64,000 bases of DNA. Origin: Epichloe hybrida (taxonomy: Eukaryota; Ascomycota; Sordariomycetes; Hypocreales; Clavicipitaceae). Below the pieces are notes generated by a model, which had not been told where the DNA came from, searched no databases, and worked only from the letters and a program-made list of their open reading frames with translations. Shown in pieces: positions 54,460-64,000 of the stretch; position 1 is the first letter of the stretch, and every line of letters begins with the position of its first letter. A program made the translations under genes and the position numbers. The stretch lies in assembly GCA_019022495.1 (NCBI GenBank), contig JAFEKR010000005.1, positions 2,480,001-2,544,000 on the forward strand, given 5' to 3'.

Positions 54460-56816
54460 AAAGGTTCTAAATAACTAGCTAAAAGAGTAGGTTATTAAGC
54501 AATAAGATACTATTAATCTATTATTATAAAAGCTAGAGGCTTTAACTATAGCTATTAATAATAGATATATAGAGGGTATAGAAGCTACTAAGCTTACTAG
54601 TTAAGAATAAGTTTAGTAGCCTATTTAAGAACCTAAATCTAGTTTTATATAAGTAGCCTTTAATAATTTAGTTACTAAGGAATTTAATAAGAGAGTTTAT
54701 AGCTTCCCTAAGACTACTAAGCTTAAAGGAGCTAAAAATTTTAATTAATAGAAATATGCCCTAGCTATCTAATTTAGAGCTTAGAGCATGCCTAATTTTC
54801 CAGATAATCTAGATATTTCTAGGGTGCTAGGGGATGCTAACTAAGCTATTATTCTTATGCTATTAAGAGATAGCTATATAGAAGGCCCCTAAGCTACTAT
54901 AACTTAGCAAAAATCACCTAAAGAAGCCTATAATTTACTTATATAGTAGTATTTATATAGCGCTAAAATCTAGAGGGGGTCCCTATATTCTGAATTTAAT
55001 AACCTAAATTTTTATGGTTTTAAGGGGACTTTAAAAGCCTGTAATATAGTCTTTAATAATTTACTAGCTAGATTATTAATTTTAGGAGTCCTAATTAATC
55101 TAATAGATTAGGTTAATTAATATCTTTAATCCCTAAAATTAACCTTCCCTTAGTAAGCTAAGAGGTAACGATTTAGTATGCGTATAAATAAGGCTACAGG
55201 GGCTCCCCTAAATGCCCTAAACCTTTAATTTTTAATAGTAAACCTTCTAGCTAAACAAAGGGATAAGTTATCTATAGTATTTAAAGCCCTAAATTATAAG
55301 GCTAAAGACTAAGAAAAGGGTGCTAAAGATAAGGAAAAGGCCCCTAAAGGTTAGAAGAAAAAGAAAGAAAGCTTTAAAGAAAATAAGGGCTTTTCTAATT
55401 TTAATAAGAAGAAAAAGAAGTAAAAAGGTTAAAAATTAGATAAAAAAGATAATAAAGAGCCTATAAAGGGATCTTTTATGCTAGGAAATTATAACCTTTC
55501 TAACAAAGCCCTTAATCTATATAAAAAACCTAGCTCTTATAAGACTAGTTATAAAAGCTTTAGTAATAGTTGCTTTAATTCTAGCTCTAGTAATTTAGAT
55601 AATAAAAAATAAGAATTTAATACCCTAAATAGTTTCAATTATTATAGTAAAGATATAAAAAAGCCCTATTATATAATACAGGTTTAACTATATATATAGT
55701 TAATTCTAGGGAGGTCTTTAGGGATTATACCCCTTATAAAAAGAGAGAATCTAACCCTATTATAACTAGTGGTAGTCCTATTTACGCTAAGGGCTATAGT
55801 AGTGCTATTTTTAAGGTCCTATATTAAAAGAATCTTACTAAATATAAGACCTTAGTGCTAAAAGATACTCTATATTTTCCTTAGCTTAATATTAATATAG
55901 TTAGTAGTCTTATACACTATATATCTAGTAGTTACTTTATAAAAAACTATCTTTTTCTAAAAGATAGGTCTTATATTGCTAACCTAGATATAGAAAAACA
56001 TGGTTTTTTCTTCTATATCAAAAAATAATTTACACCTAAGTTACATAAAGGGCCTTATAATAAGGAATCTTATTATATCTAACCTTTTACCTATGCTAGC
56101 TTTAGGGGTTATAGCTACCCTATTAGCTACCCTATAGAGGTTTAAATTCCCTTTAAAAAGCTAGATTAAGCTTCTAATTTAAATAAAATCGCTAAAATTA
56201 ACGAAGATAATAATGATATTAAAGATATTATACGGGATAATTTAGGTGATTTAGTCTCTTCTCTAATGCCTATAGCCCTAGGTTAGGTCCCTAATAAATC
56301 TAAGGAAATAGATTTAAGGGTATTAGAGGGCCTTAGTAATAGAAAAAGGTCTTTAATATGTCTTTAGGAGGCCTATAGTTCTTAAGGGGCCTAGTAAGAG
56401 ACTAAGGGAGAAGGCCCTAATCTAGACCCTAATTTAGGCCCTAAGGATCTTTAATATTAATGGTTACTAGAACTAGCTAGCCTATAGTATGTATAATTAG
56501 GGTACCTAGGGCTTTCTTTGCTAAACAAAACTAGTCTTATTACTAAAGGAATCCCTAATTTTTCTAAAATTAAAGATAAAGACTTTAAGTATATAGCTTA
56601 TAATTAATCTAAGGTAGTTAGAAGACCTAGGAAGTTAGCTATCCCTAACCCCCCTAAAGCTCTAGATTAAATAAAGGGGGATATACTAAAAATTAGCCTT
56701 ATACTATATAATAAATAGTTAATTTACTTATTTCTAGTTAATTAAAAGACTAGATATAAGTGAGTAATCTTATTACCTAACAAGGAAGGCCTAACTATTT
56801 ATAGGGCTATTAAGGG
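54460..56816 (+). pseudogene. Copia gag-protease-partial integrase, copy A
   Basis: The translation parallels copy B but is more damaged. Gag remnant (NFPDNLDISRVLGDAN), protease with the catalytic Asp changed to Asn (LLYNTG, near 55668), then pre-integrase sequence. Stops are TAA or TAG at Gln and Trp positions. A one-base difference in the A6G1C3 run near 55652 relative to copy B also shifts the frame. Confidence 0.8.
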
Positions 56817-57633
56817 TGTTAAAAATAAGACCTATTTTTAGCCCTTTCTAGTTAAAGGACCTTTCTATTACTAGCTTGCATTGCAAGCCTGACAGCTGCA
56901 CTGCAGCTGTTAACGGTCGCGAAGGTGGCTGTCAATGGCTACGTTGCAGCTGTTAACAGCTGCGACCGACCGTGTGGATAACTAATCCAAATCAATTATC
57001 AATTGTGGATTATTTAATTGCGTTGTGGCTACAAGCGCAGCCATAACCGCAGCGCCACTAGTAATTAGGTAAGCTAGGGTAACGTAAGCAGGTTACCCTA
57101 TAGCTATCTTTAATAGCGATTTTCTCTTTAACTAGAGGTTATATAAAAGTCTTATATATAGCAAATTAAAGCTAGAAAATAGGGCTTTTATTTTATGTAG
57201 GAATATTTTTTGGACTAAAATTTAGTGCATACAGGTTGCTAGTTTGTATGGTGGTAAGTCGATTTTTTGGATTTTACATACAAATGAATTTTGCGAAAAA
57301 TCAAAAGTGGCCCTTAAGACCTCTCTAACAGCCCGGATCCACTAATACGGTTAGTAGGTATATAAGAGAAAGAAGATCTTTTTAACCTAGCTAGATAGCT
57401 AGACCTCTTAATCTAATAGCTGCATTGCCTATATAACATTACTAAAATCAATTCTATTAGTATATAAGATATTGTAAAAGTTATCTAGATTAAATTTAAT
57501 TAGTTAATAACTGCCAAAACCTTCCGTTACGTTACGTTAAATAATTTAACGTGGTGGTTCTACTAGTCCCTAACCGTAGAGCTACACCTCTATAGCTATT
57601 GCCAGCTAGCAACTAGCTCCCTACATTTTAACA
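56817..57633 (+). repeat. LTR2, full-length 817 bp, shared by copies A and B
   Basis: Starts TGTTAAAA and ends TTTTAACA, perfect 8-bp terminal inverted repeats with TG...CA ends. It is preceded by copy A coding sequence and followed by GGTTATAAGCC, a candidate primer-binding site (tRNA not assigned). A GC-rich patch (about 56875-56980) has escaped most RIP changes. Confidence 0.88.
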
Positions 57634-57687
57634 GGTTATAAGCCTAGCTTATTACTATAAAATTCTTTCTAGTGCACTTTGCGTACG

Positions 57688-57975
57688 GTTACAGAAGACT
57701 TCCCTTCTATAAAACAGGAAGGACCCGCGAGATAGAAGCTATTCCCTTCTATAAAAAAGGAATCATTGTGGTTATAGAAGACTTCCCTTCTATAAAACAG
57801 AAAGCGCAAAAGCGATATAGAAGCTTTCCCTTCTATAAAAAAGGAAATTCAGCGAGAATAGAAGCTTTTCCCTTCTATAAAAAGGAAATTCAGCGCGGAT
57901 AGAAGCTTTTCCCTTCTATAAAAAGGATTTTCAGTACGAATAGAAGACTTCCCTTCTATAAAATTAGAAGATAGC
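57688..57975 (+). repeat. Tandem hairpin repeats, leader of copy B
   Basis: Seven units of about 40 bp with consensus ATAGAAGCTTTTCCCTTCTA followed by TAAAAAGGAAATTCAGCG. In each unit TATAGAAG and CTTCTATA can pair over a 5-7-nt loop. A forward frame (57672-57902) reads repeated F-P-F-Y-K-K through the array. Confidence 0.9.
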
Positions 57976-57994
57976 TACTAATTAACAAGGTTAG

Positions 57995-60900
57995 GGACCT
58001 CCAGTCCCTAATCTTAGTGCGCAAGAGATTCTAAATAACTAGCTAAAAGAGCAGGTTATTAAACAACAAAATGCTATTAATCTAGTAATACAGAAGCTAG
58101 AGTCCTTGACTTTAGCTATTAATGATAGACTTATAGAGGGTGTGGAAGCTACTAAGCCTATTAGTTAGCAGTAAATTCAGTAGCCTATTTAAGATAAGGC
58201 ACCTGAATCTAGCTTTGTATAAGCTGCCTTTAATAATTCAATTATTAAGGAATTTAATAAGAGGGTTTATAGCTTCCCTAAGACTGCTAAGCTTAAAGGA
58301 GCTGAAATTTTCGATTAATGGAAACAAGCCCTAGTTATCTAATTTAGAGCTTTAGGCATGCCTAATTTTCTAGATAATCCGGATATTTCTAAGGCGCTAG
58401 GGGACGCTAACCAAGCTATTATCCTAATGTTACTAAGGGATAGTTATACGGAAGGCCCCCAAGCCGCTATAACTTGGCAAAAATCACCTAAAGAAGCCTA
58501 TAAGTTACTTGTTAGGCAATATTCACATAGCGTTGAAATCCAGAGGGGGTCCCTATATTCTGAATTTCATAACTTAAATTTTCATGGTTATAAGGGAACT
58601 TTAGAAGCCTTTAATGCGGTCTTTAATAATCTACTAGCTAGATTATCGATTTTAGGGGTCCTAATTAATCCTATAGATTAGGTTAATTAATATCTTCAAT
58701 CCCTAAAATTAACCTTCCCTTAGTAGGCTAAGAGGCAACGATTTAGCATGTGTACAAATAGGGCTATAGGGGTCCCCCTAGAAGCCCTAAATCTTGAATT
58801 TCTAATGGCAGACCTTCTAGCTGAACAGAGGGATAAGTTATCTACAGTAGCCAAAGCCCTGAATTATAGGGTTAAAGACATAGAAAAGGGTGCTAAAGAC
58901 AAGGAAAAGGCCCCTAAAGGTTAGAAGAAGAAGAAAGAAGGCTTTAAAGAAAATAAGGGCTCTTCTAATTTTAATAAGAAGAAAAAGAAGTAAAAGGGTC
59001 AAAAATTAGATAAAAAGGATACTAAAGAACTTACAGAGGGATCTTTTATGCTAGGAAATTATAACCTTTCTAACGGAGCACTTAATTTGTATAAGAAACC
59101 TAGTAATTACAAGACTAGTTATAAGAGCTCTAGTAATAGTAGCTCTAATTCTAGCTCTAGTGATTCGGATAATGAAAAGCAAGAAATTAATACCTTAAAT
59201 GGTTTTAATTATTACAGTAAAGACATAAAAAAGGCCCTATTATATGATACAGGTTTAACTGTACATATAGTTAATTCTAGGGAGGTCTTTAGGGATTATA
59301 CCCCTTATAAGAAGGGGGAATCTGACCCTATTATAACCGGTGGTGGCCCTATTTATCCTAAGGGTCATGGTAGTGCTGTTTTTGAGGTCTTATATTAAAA
59401 GAAACTTAATAAATATAGGACCTTAGTGCTAAAGGACGCTCTATATTTTCCTTAGCTTAATGTTAATATAGTTAGTGGCCTTATTCACTATATATCTAGC
59501 GGTTGCTTTATAAAAAACCATCTTTATCTTAAAGATAGGTCTTATGTTACTGCCTTAGATATAGAAAAACATGGTTTTTTCTTTCACGTTAAAAACCAAT
59601 CTACACTAACGTTACATAAAGGGCCCTGTAATAAATCTCATTATATCTAACCTTTTACCTATGCTAGCTTTAGGGGTTATAGCTATCTAATTAGCTACCC
59701 TATAGAGGTTTAAATTCCCTCTAAAAAGCCGGATTAGGCTTCTAATTTGGACAAAATTGCTAAAATCGACGAAAATAATAATAATGTTAAAGAAATCGTA
59801 CGGGATAATTTAGGGGATTTAGTCCCTTCTCTAACGCCTATAGCCCTAGGTTAGGTCCCTTATAAATCTAAAGATATAGATTTAGGGGTATTAGAGAGCC
59901 TTAGTAAAGGAAAAAGGTCCCTAACATCTCCTTAAAAGGCCTATATTTCTTAAGGGGCCTAGTAAGGGACTAACAGAGAGAGCCCTAATCTAAATCTAAA
60001 TCTAGACCTTAATTCAGGCCCTAAAGATCTTTAATATTAAAAGTTACTAGAACTAGCTAGCCTATGGCATATATAATTAGGGCACCTAGGGCTTCCTTTA
60101 CCAAAGAAAACAAGCCTTATAACTAAAGGAATCCCTAATTTTTCTAAAATTAAGGATAAAGACTTTAAATATATAGCTTGTGATTAATCTAAGGCAGTAC
60201 GAAGACCTAGAAAATTAGCTATCCCTAACCCCCCTAGAGCTCTAGATTAAATAAAGGGGGATACGCTAAAAATTAGCCCTATACTATATAATAAACAGTT
60301 AATTTGCTTATTTCTAGTTAATTAAAAAACTAGATATAAGTAAGTGTTCTTATTACCTAATAAGGAAGGCCTAACTATTTATAGGGCTATTAAGGGCTTC
60401 TTTAGAGGGCTTAAAAATTAACTAGGTTAATATCCTAGGTACCTTCACTTTAATAGGGGCTAAGAAATCAATTCTAGTTATTAAACCTAGTTAAATTCTA
60501 AGGGAATTAAATTTATAACTTCTAGTCCTTATATCTATAAGCAAAATAGATTAGCAAAGCGTTTCATTTATACTATTCTAGATTAATTAAGGGCTACTAT
60601 CTAGTGGGCAAAATTACCCTTATATCTATGGTGTTTTGTATTACCTGCAGTTATTAACCTAGTTAATATAACTGCTAATACCACAAAGGATAAAAGCCCT
60701 AAATAACTACTAGCTAGGGAGCTAAATCAGCCCTGTACGACTGATATTAGCAGTATTAGAGCTATAGGATCTTACTGTGAGATTCTAATCCCCCTTAAAA
60801 AACGACCTAAAGCCTAGAAGTTAGCAGCTAGGACTATCCCTAGAAGGTTATTAGCTACACTAGGTTCTAATACCTATCTAGTGTACATCCCCTCTAAAAG

Positions 60901-62950
60901 GCTAGTTATAAAGACTAGCTTTATTAAGATTATAAAACCTATAAGTCCTATCTCTAAAGGATTACCTAGGCTTTCTATAGGGGATAACCCTTTAGAGGGG
61001 GAAAATAATTTAGAAAATTAAGATCTAAATTAAGGTTTAAAGGATTACCCTATAGACAACATAGGAGGTCCCCCTATAGGTTAAGAAAAACACCCTATAG
61101 GGCTTATATAACCCCCTAAGGAACTAATTCTAAAGGCCTTAGAGAAGGCTATGCCTGTAACTTCACTAGGAAATTAGATTTTAACTCTAGACCTAGATTT
61201 TAACAAAATTACTAACTTTAACCCTAATATTAACTCTATAGATATTAATATTAGTTCTTCTTCTTCTCTAGATTTTATAAAAGAAATTTACTTTAAGGTA
61301 TAGGAAAAGCTAAAGGAAAATAACCCTAATAGCCCTAAACCTAAGACCTAGAAGCAAGCTATATCTAGCCCTAAAAGGGATAAATGGATAGAAGCTATAT
61401 ATAAGGAATACAAATAGCTTCTAAAGGCTAGTACTTTTAAATTTATAGGGAAAGACTAAGTACCTAAGGGCTAAAAAGTACTAAAAAACAAGCTTATATA
61501 TAAGCTTAAAAAGGATAAAGAAAATAATCCTTTGAAATATAAGGCCTAACTCATTGCTAAGGGATTTATGCATATTAAAGGTCTAGATTATCTAGAGACC
61601 TTTATAGCTATAAGCATTCCCCCTAGCTAGAGGATTTTACTAGCCCTAGTGGCTTAGAATAACTAGGAAATCAAATAGGTTAATTTTATAGGAGCTTTTC
61701 TTAATAGTAAGCTATAATAATAAATCTATATAGTTATTCTAGATAGATTTATTAAATTCCTTAAAGCAAATCCTAAACTAGCTAAATTAGCTAGAAGTTT
61801 TAGCTATAAACCTTCTAAAGATTAAGTAATTTTATTATAGAAATCTTTATATAGCCTAAAATAGAGCTTAAGGGAATAGTAATAAGCACTAATAGTAGTG
61901 CTAAAATCCCTAGGATTTAGCCCTCTTATTTCTAACCTAGCTATATTCTATAATTCCTCTACTAAAACCTTTATTATTACGTACGTAAATACTTACCTTC
62001 TAATTAGACTAGATTTACCTTATATCTAAAGTCTTAAAAAGGAACTTTATAAAGTCTATCTAATAGAAGATAGGGTGCTTGCTAAATTCTTCTTAGGGGT
62101 TTAAATTATATAAGATAGACCTAATAGGGTACTAAAAATTCATTAATCTTAGTATATCTTAGAGGCTTTAAATTAATTTAATATACTAGATAGTAAGCCT
62201 ATTGGCATACCTCTTTAGCTATGCTTTTTAGCTACGCAGACTACTAAGCTATTAATAGCTAGCGAAATTAAGCTCTATTAGTGCATTATAGGGACTATAA
62301 TATACCTAATATTGCTTATAAGGCTAGACATAGCCTTTACACTTTAGTGGCTATCTACAGCACTAGCTAGGCCCTATATAGAGCACCTAAAAGCAGCTAA
62401 AAATCTGCTAAGGTACTTATTAGGGACTAAATTCCTTGCTATAATCTATAGGGGAGACCCTAAAGGTATAGCTAGCAAAAGCCTAATAGGTTATTATAAT
62501 AGTAATTTTGCAGGGGATAAAAAGACCTTTAAATTAACCTACACTTATCTATTTAAGCTAGCTAGCAGACCTATTAGCTAGAAATTAAAGAAAGCTAGTA
62601 TCATAGCTTTATTAACATTAGAAGCTAAAGCTAACGCTATCTGCAAGACCTTCTAGGAGTTATAGTGGCTTTAGGGCTTATTTAAGGAGCTAGAAACCCC
62701 TATTTCTCCCCCTATCTAGATATATTACGATAATTAAGGCGCTATAACCACTGCCTATAACCCTGCCTTATATAGCCATATAAAGCATACCTTACTAAAG
62801 TTTAACTATATTAGGCAATAGGTTTTAGAGGGTTTAGCTAAGATTAAATATCTAGATACGAAGTTAATGCTTGCAAATAGCCTAACGAAACCGTTATCTA
62901 GGCCTTTTTATTAGGCTTTTATTAGGCCCTTAGGGTTTAATAATCACTAA
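57995..62950 (+). pseudogene. Copia gag-pol polyprotein, copy B, nonsense-riddled
   Basis: One reading register carries the whole polyprotein, about 1,650 codons, broken only by TAA/TAG. Gag (about 58025-58990) includes PNFLDNPDISKALGDANQAI and AYKLLVRQYSHSVEIQRGSL, followed by a Lys-rich, Ser-rich linker without an obvious intact zinc knuckle. Protease keeps the D-T-G (LLYDTG, near 59250). Pre-integrase has L-W-H-x-x-L-G-H-L-G-L-P (near 60065). RT spans about 61370-62150, with the YVDD-type box changed to YVNT (near 61985). RNase H follows (SKSLIGYYNSNFAGDKKTFK, near 62475) and then a tail ending GFNNH-TAA. Nearly all stops sit where Gln (CAA/CAG) or Trp (TGG) is expected, so RIP explains the damage. 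Confidence 0.9.
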
Positions 62951-63157
62951 AAACTAATAACTAAATCCCTTTAATAAGAAACCAAAAACAACGCTAAAAA
63001 GGGAGCTATATTTAACAATAGCTAGGAATTTAAAAAGGGGGTCTTTTATCTTTTCCTGTTTTTCCCTTTTACTTATTTTTATCTGAAGTTATTATTTACC
63101 CTATAGTCTCCTTATACGCTTTTAATTACTTTTAATGTAATTCTTTTGTAAAGGGGG

Positions 63158-63961
63158 TATTAAAAATAAGACCTATTTTTAGCCCTTTCTAGTTAAAGGA
63201 CCTTTTTATTACTAGCTTACATTATAAGCCTAATAGCTACACTGTAGCTATTAATAGTCGCGAAGGTAGCTATTAATAGCTATAACTAACTATGTGAATA
63301 ACTAATTCAAATTAATTATGAATTATTTAATTGCGTTATAGCTGCAAGCGTAGCTATAATCACAGCGCCACTAGTAATTAGGTAAGCTAGGGTAACGTAA
63401 GTAAGTTACCCTGTACGCGGGTTACCCTATAGCTATCTTTAATAGCGATTTTCTCTTTAACTAGAGGTTATACAAAAGTCTTACATATAGCAAATTAAAG
63501 CTAGAAGACAGGGCTTTTATTTAATATAGGAATATTTTTTAGACTAAAATTTAGTGCATATAGGTTACTAGTTTATATAGTGGTGAGTTGATTTTTTGGA
63601 TTTTATATATAAATGAATTTTACGGAAAATAAAAAGTAGCCTATAAGACCTCTCTAGTAGTCCGAATTTACTAATATAGTTAGTAAGTATATAAGAGGAA
63701 GAAGATCTTTTTAATCTAGCTAGATAGCTAGGCCTCTTAATCTAACAGCCGCATTGCCTATATAACGTCACTAAAATCAATTCTATTAGTATATAAGATA
63801 TTGTAAAAGTCATTTAGATTGAATTTTTTTAGTTAATAACTGCTATAAACTTCCGTTGCGTTGCGTTAAATATTTAACGTGGTGGTTCTACTAGTCCCTG
63901 ACCGTAGAGTTACACCTGTACAGCTGTTGCCAGCCGGCAACTAGCTCCATACATTTCAACA
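63158..63961 (+). repeat. LTR3, 804 bp
   Basis: Starts TATTAAAAATAAG (TG changed to TA) right after the polypurine tract and ends TTTCAACA. It is followed by ATAGTAATAG, not by the primer-site sequence, so it is the outer LTR. The first 150 bp are more heavily mutated than in LTR2. Confidence 0.9.
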
Positions 63962-64000
63962 ATAGTAATAGTAAGGGCTAGGAAATTCCTAGATACTACT
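63962..64000. other. Right flank of the retrotransposon
   Basis: Only 39 bp. Includes a near-palindrome CTAGGAAATTCCTAG (63978-63992). Nothing else can be said. Confidence 0.4.

Larger units (their letters stand above)
53447..57633 (+). mobile_element. Ty1/copia element, copy A (truncated, internally deleted)
   Basis: Truncated LTR1 (53447-54067), internal region 54068-56816 and the shared LTR2 (56817-57633). The internal part has the hairpin leader, gag, protease and the start of integrase, all with many TAA/TAG codons. It stops at TAAGGG (56811-56816), equivalent to 60391-60396 of copy B, and joins directly to the LTR start TGTTAAAA. The remaining integrase, RT and RNase H (about 2.8 kb) are missing. 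Confidence 0.85.
56817..63961 (+). mobile_element. Ty1/copia LTR retrotransposon, copy B (full length, RIP-inactivated)
   Basis: LTR2 (56817-57633), internal region 57634-63157 and LTR3 (63158-63961), about 7.1 kb. Internal order: candidate primer site, hairpin-repeat leader, gag, protease, integrase, RT, RNase H, polypurine tract (AAAGGGGG, 63150-63157). Protease-integrase-RT-RNase H order marks it as Ty1/copia (Pseudoviridae-type), not gypsy. No target-site duplication is visible, as expected if copy A and the left flank were lost or recombined. Confidence 0.92.

Noticed and set aside
56817..63961. Nested insertion of copy B inside copy A
   Set aside because: Sequence after LTR3 does not resume copy A and no target-site duplication is seen; a shared-LTR tandem fits better.

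Overview
This window is nuclear DNA of a filamentous ascomycete, most likely a Sordariomycete and possibly a hypocrealean. The evidence is short GT-AG introns with CTAAC-type branch sites, a PacC pH regulator, Zn2Cys6 and NNF1/STB3-type fungal proteins, and a retrotransposon cluster inactivated almost only by C-to-T and G-to-A changes, the signature of repeat-induced point mutation (RIP). No species is assigned.

From 1 to about 53.3 kb the DNA is ordinary, GC-balanced and fairly gene-sparse. I support 14 protein genes plus one gene fragment. In order they are: an acyl-CoA thioesterase (447-1709 +); an unrecognised 271-residue protein (2406-3221 +); cytochrome c oxidase subunit COX4/Vb (3835-4736 +); a DUF4604 protein (5317-5823 -); a 5' fragment of the ribosome-assembly gene MRT4 (6706-6975 -); an NTF2+RRM G3BP-like RNA-binding protein (8497-10255 +); a PH-domain protein (13479-14809 +); kinetochore NNF1 (15450-16240 -); a mitochondrial DUF1640/MCUR1-family coiled-coil protein (16696-18126 -); a Pumilio/Puf3-type RNA regulator (19309-22666 -); a single-pass membrane protein (29068-29763 +); a transcription factor with two separate Zn2Cys6 clusters (31630-34885 -); a secreted repeat protein with a duplicated eight-cysteine module (37740-38687 -); pacC (40540-42639 -); an STB3-like Sin3-binding protein (46394-47440 -); and DNA topoisomerase III (50790-53074 -). 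They are independent housekeeping and regulatory genes with their own promoters; there is no operon or biosynthetic cluster. Exon joins were worked out by hand and agree in reading phase.

From about 53.35 kb to the end the DNA turns AT-rich and is one Ty1/copia LTR retrotransposon cluster. The arrangement is truncated LTR - internally deleted copy A - LTR - full-length copy B - LTR, with the central LTR shared. Copy B keeps one uninterrupted register for gag-protease-integrase-RT-RNase H over almost 5 kb and is broken only by TAA/TAG codons. Both copies carry an array of about 40-bp hairpin-forming units in the leader before gag.

The points most worth following up are the secreted repeat/cysteine protein, the double zinc-cluster factor, the dense GCCAAG sites upstream of pacC, the MRT4 fragment, the dispersed TCCGTA palindromes in intergenic DNA, and the structure of the retrotransposon array.
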